This document shows, piece after piece, positions 7,809 to 15,400 of a stretch of 39,750 nucleotides of DNA. The notes beneath the pieces are model-generated. The model was not told the origin of the DNA. It saw only the letters and a list, made by a program, of their open reading frames with translations, and made no database searches. The translations under genes and the position numbers were made by a program. Origin of the DNA: CAYMFD01 sp964389475. Lineage in GTDB: Bacteria > Bacteroidota > Bacteroidia > Chitinophagales > Saprospiraceae. Where the stretch lies: NCBI GenBank assembly GCA_964389475.1, contig CAYMFD010000025.1, forward strand, positions 1-39,750. Reading direction: 5' to 3'. The stretch's first letter is position 1. Each line of letters opens with the position of its first letter.

Positions 7809-8726
7809 ATCAGCAATTACTACGGACACGGCAAGTTATTACTCACAGGGGAGTATGCGGTACTAGACGGTGCGAGATCACTGTCTTTGCCGACTCGTTA
7901 TGGGCAGAACATGACCGTTAAAAAGACGCGTTCTAGCGATCTCTTATGGGAGGCCAGGGATAAGGATGGTGAGAAGTGGTTCTCTTCTGTGATATCGCTC
8001 TATAACTTCGAGGCCGTTAAGACGACAGACGAGGCGGTGTCGAGCCACCTCTGCAAGATCCTCAAGAATGCGACTCGCCTTAACAGCGAATTTCTCAATA
8101 AGTGGGCAGGATTTAAGGTATGTACCACCCTCGACTTCGATCGATCATGGGGACTAGGCAGTAGCAGCACGCTTACCTACCTCATCGCCGAGTGGGCAGA
8201 GGTCAATGCTATGATGCTCCACTGGAAGGTCAGTAATGGTTCTGGATACGATGTGGCGACAGCGATGACGGGTTCGCCGACGATCTTCTTTACGACAGAC
8301 GAGGAGACCAGCTATACTGCTATTGACTGGCGGCCCAAGTTTACCAAGGATCTACACTTTGTCCACTTAGGCGCTAAGCAAGATAGTGCTAAGGCTGTCA
8401 AGGCCTACCTCAAGCGGGGCAAGGCTAGACTTAAGGCTGTAGATACGATAACTGCGCTGACGGATGAGATGCAAGTCGTGCAGGATCTAGATACCTTCGA
8501 GGATATCTGCCGCCGTCATAATGCGGCCATCAGCGAGGCGACAGGCCTGACCTGCGTAGCCGATGATGCTCTCGCAGATTATGACCTAGGTGTCATCAAG
8601 CCACTAGGCGCCTGGGGTGGTGACTTCATACTAGCCTCTGGTTCTGACGCTGCAGCAGTCAAGGCTTACTTCGCCAGTAAGGGGCTAGATACGGTCCTTT
8701 CTTATGCCGACATTATAGGCGCTTAG
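7809..8726 (+). CDS. GHMP kinase, GYDLA family, with apparent ATC start codon
   Basis: 305 residues if translation begins at ATC 7809. The conserved N-terminus YYGHGKLLLTGEYAVLDGA lies upstream of the first possible ATG/GTG/TTG start (TTG 7887), so that start would delete an essential strand. Homologues begin about four residues before Y-x-H-G-K, exactly where ATC (then AGC AAT TAC TAC) stands. Further motifs: the glycine-rich ATP loop WGLGSSSTLTYL and SNGSGYDVATAM, the signature that names the family. GHMP kinases phosphorylate small alcohols such as mevalonate; this subfamily's substrate is not established, though an isoprenoid role is often guessed. The 3' end overlaps the convergent XRE gene by 4 bases. 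Confidence 0.85.
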   Translation: MSNYYGHGKLLLTGEYAVLDGARSLSLPTRYGQNMTVKKTRSSDLLWEARDKDGEKWFSSVISLYNFEAVKTTDEAVSSHLCKILKNATRLNSEFLNKWAGFKVCTTLDFDRSWGLGSSSTLTYLIAEWAEVNAMMLHWKVSNGSGYDVATAMTGSPTIFFTTDEETSYTAIDWRPKFTKDLHFVHLGAKQDSAKAVKAYLKRGKARLKAVDTITALTDEMQVVQDLDTFEDICRRHNAAISEATGLTCVADDALADYDLGVIKPLGAWGGDFILASGSDAAAVKAYFASKGLDTVLSYADIIGA

Positions 8727-8923
8727 TCTTCTTGCTCTAGCATAAATATCTCATTGACGGTCTTGCCGAACACTTTGGCAATCTTAAGCGCCAGTACGGT
8801 CGATGGCACGTAGCGATTCTTCTCTATCGAGTTAATGGTCTGCCTAGATACACCGATACGCTTGGCGAGGTCCTCTTGCGTGAGATTTAGCTCTGCTCGC
8901 CCCACCTTGACTTTATTCTGCAC
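8723..8923 (-). CDS. Small XRE/Cro-CI family HTH regulator
   Basis: 66 residues forming a single HTH_3 domain: VGRAELNLTQEDLAKRIGVS then RQTINSIEKNRYVPS, the recognition helix, followed by ALKIAKVFGKTVNEIF. The start appears to be GTG at 8923 (V/MQNKVK), inside the last 11 bases of the upstream membrane protein gene, so the two are translationally coupled. Small membrane protein plus small XRE repressor is a common bacterial pair in which the regulator controls its own operon. An inverted repeat at 9394-9430 upstream of the pair is a plausible binding site. Confidence 0.85.
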   Translation of the reverse strand: MQNKVKVGRAELNLTQEDLAKRIGVSRQTINSIEKNRYVPSTVLALKIAKVFGKTVNEIFMLEQED

Positions 8924-9389
8924 GACTAAAACGCTTTAATGCTTCGAAGCATAGTAGTTGCATACCTAGCATGGTGAAGATTATCTCAAAAGCCGACATT
9001 TCATAAAAAGCCACTACACCATCGCCGCTGACGTAAGTGATCAGTGTATCTAGGACTAGAGCTATCAACGGTATTACAATGGCATATCCAGCTGTAAATA
9101 CGAACGCGATAACGAAGGACTGCAATCGCATTACCCTATTGTACTCATCTTCCAGCTTGTCCTTGCTGAGTGTTGCCACTAGCAGAGCAAACAGAAGTAA
9201 TGTTCGTAAGGCATCTTTTATAATAAGCTGATTACTACCCACGAACTTATACGCAACCAAGATGATCAGCAAGGCGACGGCGGTTATGAGACCTACTTTT
9301 TTGAGGGTGTGAGGCAAGCGAAAATTGAGGATCCGAGTTAGTGTTCGGTGCTCTTTCTCTAGCTGCATACAAGTATCTGAAGACTCCAT
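8913..9389 (-). CDS. Four-helix integral membrane protein paired with an XRE regulator
   Basis: 158 residues from the ATG at 9389 (MESSDTCMQLEKEH); a longer frame begins at TTG 9419 but lies inside the inverted-repeat operator. After a ~35-residue charged N-terminus come hydrophobic segments VGLITAVALLIILVAYKFVG, a second around LRTLLLFALLVATL, a cytoplasmic loop SKDKLEDEYNRVMRLQ, then FVIAFVFTAGYAIVIPLIAL and a last segment FEIIFTMLGMQLLCFEAL. No enzyme motif. It overlaps the XRE gene by 11 bases. Function unknown; such pairs are often involved in envelope stress or bacteriocin immunity. Confidence 0.8.
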   Translation of the reverse strand: MESSDTCMQLEKEHRTLTRILNFRLPHTLKKVGLITAVALLIILVAYKFVGSNQLIIKDALRTLLLFALLVATLSKDKLEDEYNRVMRLQSFVIAFVFTAGYAIVIPLIALVLDTLITYVSGDGVVAFYEMSAFEIIFTMLGMQLLCFEALKRFSRAE

Positions 9390-9393
9390 ATTG

Positions 9394-9430
9394 GTAAAGT
9401 TTGATTTACAATATGTCAAATATACTTTAC
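9394..9430. promoter_or_regulatory. Dyad operator-like sequence upstream of the membrane protein/XRE operon
   Basis: Nested inverted repeats: outer arms GTAAAGT (9394-9400) and ACTTTAC (9424-9430), inner arms TTTGA (9400-9404) and TCAAA (9416-9420). The dyad starts 5 bases upstream of the ATG at 9389, where a repressor would block transcription. Autoregulation by the XRE protein is an inference. Confidence 0.5.
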
Positions 9431-9511
9431 ATTTTATGAATTGTCAAGTTTTTGTGCAACTGCACTAGAACTACAGCGATTCACTAGCTATTGGTATAGT
9501 GTGCTATCTAC

Positions 9512-9897
9512 CTACTTGATATCATCGTTTACCTCTATCCAGTATCCATTCGGATCTTGAAAGTAGATCTGCCGGATGCCATCATCTCGTACATAGTCTT
9601 TGGCTAGAGAGTCAGGCCAGTCGGAGTAGTCGATAGCTAACTCTCTCAGATGAGCAATGAAGCCGTCTAAGTCGGAGGTAGATAGCGCAAAGTGAACGGC
9701 CTTATTGACTTTGATAACGGCATTGGGTCGAGGGATGAGGTGCAGCTGCTTGCCTTCAGTAAGTGACAACCACCTTGTTTTGGACTTGGAGGCGGTGATT
9801 CTATTTCTTCTAGTTGAAAGACCTTTTGATACCAATCCATCGATTGATCGACGTCTTGTACAGATAGGGCTATATGGTCGAGTGTAAAGGTCGGCAT
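9512..9897 (-). pseudogene. VOC-family (glyoxalase-fold) gene with a one-base frameshift
   Basis: The N-terminal half is in one frame (MPTFTLDHIALSVQDVDQSM from the ATG at 9897, then DWYQKVFQLEEIESPPPSPK) and the C-terminal half in another (TRWLSLTEGKQLHLIPRPNA through DPNGYWIEVNDDIK). The frames meet at a run of four A on the minus strand (TTTT at 9778-9781); one added A restores a continuous 128-residue VOC protein, the same length as its neighbour at 10006. Metal-ligand candidates are His in LDHIAL, His in KQLHLI, His in AVHFAL and Glu in WIEV. Either a genuine recent knockout, a phase-variable homopolymer or a sequencing error. Downstream of the second VOC gene on the same strand. Confidence 0.8.
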
Positions 9898-10005
9898 GGT
9901 GCGAGTTGCTTGATAGTTGGAAAGATATGTAACCACGGCTAAAGCAACGTTGCTGATGCTAAGAAGCAGTCTCGCTTTAATAATACAACGACAACGATGG
10001 AGTAA

Positions 10006-10392
10006 TTAGATCGTTATTTCGATCAAGTTTCCTTCAGGGTCGGCGATGACACTTTCGTAGTAGCCGTCGCCAGTGGTCCTAGGTTCTCCCACTACCTCGT
10101 AGCCGCCATCCCGTATTTCTTCGGTCAGCCCATCGACTCGCTCCTTGGAGCCTACAGATATGGCAAAGTGAGCCAGTCCTACCTTTAGCTTAGAATGCTC
10201 GATCACACGTGCAACGTCTGGTGTATGCATCAGTTCTATACGAGCACCCTCTGCAAAGGACAAGAAGTAAGAGGTAAACTGTTTTTTGGGGTTGTGGTAT
10301 TTCTCGTTTGATTCTAAGTCAAAGAATTGTAGATAGAAGCTCCTCATTTCTTCTAGATCCTGACACCATATAGCGATATGTTCAATTTTCAT
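10006..10392 (-). CDS. VOC-family (glyoxalase/dioxygenase-fold) protein
   Basis: 128 residues with two beta-alpha-beta-beta-beta modules. Metal-ligand candidates are His5 (KIEHIAIW), Glu in ARIELMHT (~65), His in LAHFAISV (~87) and Glu in NLIEITI at the end, the usual H/E-H-E set of type I glyoxalases. The family includes lactoylglutathione lyase, antibiotic-binding proteins and epimerases; substrate cannot be told from sequence. It lies 108 bases upstream of the frameshifted VOC gene on the same strand, so the pair may descend from one operon or a duplication. Confidence 0.85.
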   Translation of the reverse strand: MKIEHIAIWCQDLEEMRSFYLQFFDLESNEKYHNPKKQFTSYFLSFAEGARIELMHTPDVARVIEHSKLKVGLAHFAISVGSKERVDGLTEEIRDGGYEVVGEPRTTGDGYYESVIADPEGNLIEITI

Positions 10393-10488
10393 GAGGTATT
10401 GGCTAGAGTATAAGTGGTTGCGAGTTTAATCATATGTGCTTGCAGACCTGCTTACCGATGTATGCTTCGATATAAAGATAGATAAAGA

Positions 10489-10611
10489 TCATACCTCCAT
10501 CCCCTCATAATCCTCCCGCGTCATCGCAAAACCAGCATCGACCACCAAGACCTCGTGATACATAAGCCCATACAAACGATATACCAGCACGTCGATCTCA
10601 TTCTCTAGGTG
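10489..10611 (-). pseudogene. Duplicated C-terminal fragment of the type IIG restriction-modification gene
   Basis: Minus-strand reading from 10611 gives H-LENEIDVLVYRLYGLMYHEV, then LVVDAGFAMTREDYEGMEV and a stop at 10489-10491. The last ~18 codons match the end of the restriction gene at 12425-12480 (VVDAGFAMTREDYEGME, stop), with roughly 47 of 53 bases the same by eye. E-I-D-x-x-V-Y-x-L-Y-G-L is the standard C-terminal signature of Eco57I/TaqI-like type IIG enzymes. There is no start codon; the fragment follows in frame directly after the TAG of the HipA-N gene. It is a remnant of a second copy, left by recombination or by insertion of the genes in between. Confidence 0.85.
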
Positions 10612-11007
10612 CTAGCCCACCTCTAGCACATAAGGATTGGACATAGAGAGCCGCCCAAATCTACGAAGCAGTACCGCCTCATTGCTAGCATCAAGATTTT
10701 CGTCTCGGATAATCTCCTTGATCATCGGCTGCTTGAGGCCAGGGATACGGATCTGAAAGAAGGGCCACAGATACTTGGAGCGGTAGGTCTTGTCTAGTTT
10801 AGAAAAACCAGTCAGGCGAGCATAGTAGTCTTGATTACGAAAGTCCTCACTGTACTCATATACCCATTGTCCATCTTCCGTCCATAGGTGGCCGATGACT
10901 AGGTCCTTGATCTTCAGTACAAAGCGATTGTCCCCATCCGCTTTAACGGCGGACACATCTTCTGTCTCTGTACCTTTATTTAATATTTTTCTGAATAGTG
11001 CGATCAC
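10612..11007 (-). CDS. Stand-alone HipA N-terminal domain protein (HipS-like)
   Basis: 131 residues from a GTG at 11007. The core DLVIGHLWTEDGQWVYEYSE then LWPFFQIRIPGLKQPMIKEI and LLRRFGRLSMSNPYVL match the N-terminal subdomain of HipA kinases (Couple_hipA type): the G-x-L strand, F/Y-x-Y, the W-P-F-F-x-x-R-I-P motif and the FG-x-x-S-x-NP end. The kinase domain with its P-loop and HxD catalytic motif is absent, and no HipA-C or HipB gene adjoins. In HipBST systems the separate HipS subunit acts as antitoxin; whether this protein does so without a partner is unknown. Similar orphans are common in Bacteroidota. It sits inside the defence island between two gene remnants. Confidence 0.75.
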   Translation of the reverse strand: MIALFRKILNKGTETEDVSAVKADGDNRFVLKIKDLVIGHLWTEDGQWVYEYSEDFRNQDYYARLTGFSKLDKTYRSKYLWPFFQIRIPGLKQPMIKEIIRDENLDASNEAVLLRRFGRLSMSNPYVLEVG

Positions 11008-11048
11008 GTGGTTATGCTTCTTAATCTTGTACAGTTAATCTAGTCTTA

Positions 11049-11306
11049 CTACCAAAAATTAAATGCGATAGTTAGCCTTTTATCATCCAAGTTAGGCGGG
11101 TCGATTACGAGCTGGCAGTCAGTAGCTTCTATTGCTATCGCTGCATAAGTCTTAAAGACGATTTCGTCAGAAAAGGGCATTAAACAGACGGCTATCGAAT
11201 CGCCGAGTTCCGGATATGGAGATAATGATGTGGTACTGTAGTAATTCGTGTAGATATTATCCGCAAGGCTAGCAATGGCGGAAGAATTCCTCGTGAAAAG
11301 AGAATA
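11049..11306 (-). pseudogene. Start-less reading-frame remnant downstream of the Abi_2 gene
   Basis: 86 codons, open and in frame after the Abi_2 stop (11307-11309), ending at TAG 11049-11051. The reading is protein-like: PYPELGDSIAVCLMPFSDEI, then VFKTYAAIAIEATDCQLVID and a tail DDKRLTIAFNFW. The only internal ATG is in CLMPF. It could be the end of a gene whose 5' part was lost when the Abi_2 module arrived. The final aromatic strand would suit a barrel protein, whereas LMPFSDE-type wording recalls TIR-like domains; neither is secure. The family is not recognised. Confidence 0.4.
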
Positions 11307-12245
11307 CTATTTGTCTTTCCAAAGAGGTTGATCCTGCCATTCATCAGGAAATCCCATTTGACTGATATCTATTGTACTATACTTGTTGATCAGAGCTTGT
11401 AACTCTTGTCTAAAATGACTGTAAGGATTGATTTTGCAAAGACAATATTGGATGCAACATAAAGCAGCATACGTCCTCAATACCTTATCATCAGTATCAA
11501 TATTTCGTTCTTCGTTTTCCCAACGATCTACCCAAGCACCCTGAGGATTTTTAATCCAAGTAGGAGATATGGTAAGTACGATATTCCAAAATCTACTGTG
11601 ATGAGCACATATGTTACGAACGTAAACAAAAGTCTCTACCCATGAAAGCAGAACGGAGTGATGTAGCCCAAAACTCTTAGCAACTGGAATAAGATCTTTG
11701 TGATTCTTGATATTTTTCAATATTGCTAGGAGTGTGCTGAATGTTAGTATCTCAAACGACTTCCATGACGGGGGTAAGAACTGAGTATAATTGGCTTGAT
11801 ACTTAAGAATGAACTCCTGTTTCGAAGCAGATACATTCTTTGTGACCTTTGATAATAGTGAAACATATGAAGGATAATGCTTAAAAGCATCTACATCCGT
11901 GTACCAAAATCCCGACTTATATTTATGAGAGAAATGGTAGATCATCTGAGTTCTTACAGCTATTTCAATCTGCTCTATAGCCTGAAAGACAATTGTTCTT
12001 AGATCACTATCAAACTGATAGATTTTGAATATCTGCTCAAAAGACGATCCATCTTTAAATATCTCTTTCGCTTTAGGCTCCCTAATCATGGGGTACCAAT
12101 AGTTACTCAGTCTATTGTAGCTGATGTACGAAAGAACTCTCTCGGCTTTTGCGTGATTCTCGACGATTAGATTCCTTTCTTGCAGTAACTTGACTTGGTC
12201 TGCGAAGGATTTTGGAACCTTATTGTATGCTCTTTTCTTCGCCAT
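11307..12245 (-). CDS. Abi_2 (AbiD/AbiF-like) HEPN abortive-infection protein
   Basis: 312 residues from the ATG at 12245 (MAKKRAYNKVPKSFADQVKL). This start is preferred because GGAG stands 6 bases before it and because the longer frame (to 12323) would run through the promoter and hairpin upstream. Abi_2 hallmarks: SFADQVKLLQERNL, RVLSYISYNRLSNYWYPMI, FDSDLR, then two R-x4-6-H motifs of the HEPN superfamily, R98-x5-H104 (VRTQMIYHFSHKY) and R210-x4-H215 (YVRNICAHHSRFWNI). HEPN proteins of this type are ribonuclease toxins triggering abortive infection; AbiF-like members are associated with an upstream structured RNA and have been linked to Cas13 ancestry. The gene appears more AT-rich than its flanks, suggesting horizontal transfer. 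Minus strand, downstream of the restriction gene. Confidence 0.88.
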   Translation of the reverse strand: MAKKRAYNKVPKSFADQVKLLQERNLIVENHAKAERVLSYISYNRLSNYWYPMIREPKAKEIFKDGSSFEQIFKIYQFDSDLRTIVFQAIEQIEIAVRTQMIYHFSHKYKSGFWYTDVDAFKHYPSYVSLLSKVTKNVSASKQEFILKYQANYTQFLPPSWKSFEILTFSTLLAILKNIKNHKDLIPVAKSFGLHHSVLLSWVETFVYVRNICAHHSRFWNIVLTISPTWIKNPQGAWVDRWENEERNIDTDDKVLRTYAALCCIQYCLCKINPYSHFRQELQALINKYSTIDISQMGFPDEWQDQPLWKDK

Positions 12246-12265
12246 AGAAACTCCAAGATAGGCAT

Positions 12266-12316
12266 AAAAAAACCTCCCAAAAATGCACATCGTGGAGAGG
12301 TCCGGGAGGTATTGAT
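12266..12316 (-). ncRNA. Candidate small RNA/attenuator upstream of Abi_2 (abiF-RNA-like position)
   Basis: On the minus strand an exact -7 element (12321-12328) is followed by ~51 nt ending in a hairpin, ACCTCCC (12310-12304)/GGGAGGT (12278-12272), and seven T (12272-12266), 20 bases before the Abi_2 ATG. The 25-base apical part contains a second C-rich CCTCTCC and a mini-hairpin CAC-GAT-GTG. A promoter, one compact fold and a U-tract make a complete small transcription unit. A structured RNA motif named abiF is known upstream of abiF-type genes; position and architecture fit, but sequence identity to that motif was not tested. It could instead be a simple attenuator. Confidence 0.55.
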
Positions 12317-12320
12317 GACA

Positions 12321-12328
12321 CAAAGGTA
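12321..12328 (-). promoter_or_regulatory. -7 promoter element for the small RNA/Abi_2 unit
   Basis: TACCTTTG on the minus strand, an exact TAnnTTTG match, placing the transcript start near 12316. It lies between the restriction gene's stop (12425) and the hairpin, so the Abi_2 unit has its own promoter. Confidence 0.55.
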
Positions 12329-12424
12329 GGCAACTTTGGTGATATATAGTTTCATTTTCTATACACTATTGATCACATATGGTGAGAAAAGAGATCTGCT
12401 CTGTATTAAGCGATGAGATACGTA

Positions 12425-15400
12425 CTACTCCATCCCCTCATAATCCTCCCTCGTCATCGCAAACCCCGCATCCACCACCANNNNNNNNNNNNNNNNNNNN
12501 NNNNNNNNNNNNNNNNNNNNNNNNNNNNNNNNNNNNNNNNNNNNNNNNNNNNNNNNNNNNNNNNNNNNNNNNNNNNNNNNTCTGCACTACGGCTGTCCTC
12601 AGCGATCAGCCGATCCTTGGTCGCCTCATCGATCACGAAGGCCTTGTTGTAGCCTGTCAATACACCTCTATATATCTTACCATCGACATACTCTCCTAGG
12701 GGTACACCCTGCGATCGGATCTTGTCCAGCACCGCCTGTACCTCGGGTCGTGTGAGTGTCCATCCACTAGGCTGTAGTTGTGTGCTATTGATCTCGTAAC
12801 TGACCTCTTTCAGGTAATTTTCCAGCCCATCACCATACTCCAGCGTCTCCACCTCTGCTGCGTCAAAGCTAGTGGTGGGGCCAGATTTACTAGCCTCGAT
12901 GATACACGGGTAGGTAGTCGCCTCCTCAAATACAGGAAGATCACCAAAGTCATAGATACCGATGAGCTTCTGGTCGAGCAAGTAGGGACGGAGTAGGTCG
13001 CCATAGCCTGCTCGCATCCACTTATTGGGTATGATGTAGACGAAGTGGCCTCGGTCTCGCATGATCATAAAGGCCCGCTCTACAAAGTAGACGTACATAT
13101 CGGCGGTACCCTTGTACACCGAGTAGTTATCCTTGAGCAGGTGCTTGATAGGGGAGAACTCCTCCTGTCGTATATACGGCGGATTACCGATCACGACGTC
13201 AAAACCCAGGTACTTACCCTCCTCATCCAGGACCTCTGGGAACTCAAATCGCCACTCAAAAGCATTGTCGTAGATGGCATTGTTCTGTACCTCCTCGATG
13301 TCACTGCGGAGCTTATCGATGCGGCCCTGTAGCTTGTCTTGGGCCTTTTTGGTCTTGGCTTTTTGGGCCTTGGTCAGCTCGAGGTCGAGGTCGAGGGCGG
13401 TGCCATACTTGTAGTACATCTCTCCCTCTAGCTTCTGCAGCTGTTTCTTCTCCCTGGTCCGTACCACACTGCGAAAGTCGCCCTTGATGGTATCGATCAG
13501 CTGGGTAAAGCTGCGCTTGCTGTCCTTGTCCGTCGCCCGCTTGTAGCTACTGACGGCCACCTTGTACGAGTCGATGGTAAACTGGCTTTTCTTTAAGGCA
13601 GGGCTGAGATCCTCCTCCAGGCCAAAGCGGCTGATCAGCGAGTTGCCACACTTAATATTGATATCGATATTGGGCAGGGTCTCGAGCTGGCCATCGTCGC
13701 GGTAGTAGCTGTGCTTGAGCAGCTCTATCCACAGTCTTAGCTGGCAGATCTTGACAGAGTTGGGATTGATATCCACGCCGAATAGGCAGGACTCGATGAT
13801 GGTCTGTTTCTCCCTAAATATGGTCCGCTGTACCCGCTGACTCTCGCTACTCCTAGGCCGGTACTGGAATAGCTCACCACGGTCGTCTTCGATGATGAGC
13901 TCGTCGTTCTCTATAGATAGGTCGTAGTCTCGTAGGCGGTGCCCCTGGTCATCGACGAGGATGCCGAGCTCGTGCTTGATGTGGATGATCTCATTGAGGG
14001 CAGAGACTAGGAAGTGACCAGACCCTACGGCGGGGTCGCATATCGTGAGGCTATTGATCGTCTCGTTGGCAGCTGTCTTGTCGTCGATCTTATTGTAGAC
14101 GTCAGCGATGGAGTCGCACGACCACGCGTGGCTGGCATTAAACTTCTGTACTACGGCACGCCTTATGGTCTCGCGGCACATGTACATCGTGATGAAGCCT
14201 GGCGTGAAGAAGGAGCCGTCCTTGTAGCCATTGATTTTTTCAAATATGAGGCCGAGGACAGAGGCATTGATCAGGTTCTTATTGTCCTTCTGTACATCAT
14301 CGCCGCCCTCACTGGCGAAGTTGTAGGCATTTAGGAATCGCAGTAGGTAGGGTAGGGTCTCTAGGTCGCCCGTCAGGCGCTTGCTGCCGTCCTTGAGTAC
14401 GGTCTTGCTATGTACAGCGATCGATCGGTGGTTGTCGAGGTTGCTGATACCGATACCATCGTGCTCTAGGTCTTGCATCTCAAAGAGGGAGCTATTGAGG
14501 TAGGGCACCTCGCCGTACCGCTCGTGCAGGTCGTCGGCCCGCTCATCTACCCGCTTGGCCAGCACATCGAAGAAGAGCTTAGACACCTCATCGAAGTCTG
14601 GCATATCGCTAGGCTGTAGGAAGTGGTAGTCCTCACTCTCATTGTAGGCGATGAGCTGTGCCTCCAGCAGCTTGAGGAATAGGATGCGATTGATCCAGAT
14701 GATGACCAGCTCTAGTCCTACACCAAAGAGGCGGTCTTCCTGAGTACTGCCGTATTGGCTGACCTTGGGTATGCGACTTAGCTTGCCTAGGGAGTCGAGC
14801 TTGTGGATGGTGAGCTCTAGGAGGGAGCCGCTGTCCCTATCTGCAGGTTTCTTACGCTGTATGAGTTTTTTGCCACTCACGGTGACCTCTGTCAGACCGA
14901 TGATGTGTAGTAGCTCAGCATAGAAGGCCTTGTCTAGGGTATTGCTATCATTGACGAAGGGCTGCTTGAGCAGGTGCTGCGGCGAGAATATCTTGTAAAG
15001 GGCGACTAGCTTGCGGATACCCTTGTTATCACTACTGCGCAGGGCGGCATCGTAGTCATTGAGGTCGATGTAGGTGTAGGTGAGCTGGTCTAGCTTGGCC
15101 GCTACTTCTTTGGAGGCGATGTTTTCGTAAAAGTGGCCTGTCTTATTAGAGGTTAGTCGCTTGTCTTGCCAGTCTTTAAAGCGAGCGACCACGGCCTTAT
15201 CCCGAGCGAAGGCCTTATCAAAGATCTGGGCATCGAATATGAAGTAATGATTAAGGTCGGTAATGATTAGGTGCTTGACCTCGTCGTTTTGGTGGTTAAT
15301 ACGTTCGCGGAGGTAGTAGAGGAGGAGCTCCTGTATGGCCTTGGTGTTGATATTGCCTAGGGTGGCCATCTCACTGCTACCCGGTCGCTTGGCCTCGATA

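Noticed and set aside
8723..8923. The XRE regulator as the HipB partner of the HipA-N protein
   Set aside because: It is 1.7 kb away, separated by two VOC genes, and is translationally coupled to a membrane protein, which fits a different kind of unit.
10489..11309. Stop-codon readthrough or TAG recoding, because two genes in the island are followed in frame by protein-like sequence after a TAG
   Set aside because: TAG is a normal final stop elsewhere in the window (porZ, the barrel gene at 190, the restriction gene itself). Each in-frame continuation has a one-in-three chance of arising by accident, and the fragment at 10489 is explained as a duplicated restriction-gene tail.
12246..12323. 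A 26-residue N-terminal extension of the Abi_2 protein
   Set aside because: It would be translated through the -7 element and the hairpin-U-tract; the ATG at 12245 has a GGAG ribosome site and the expected family start.
12379..12699. Plus-strand open frames running across the 100-N gap
   Set aside because: They are created by N translation and lie antisense to the restriction gene, whose codons explain both flanks.
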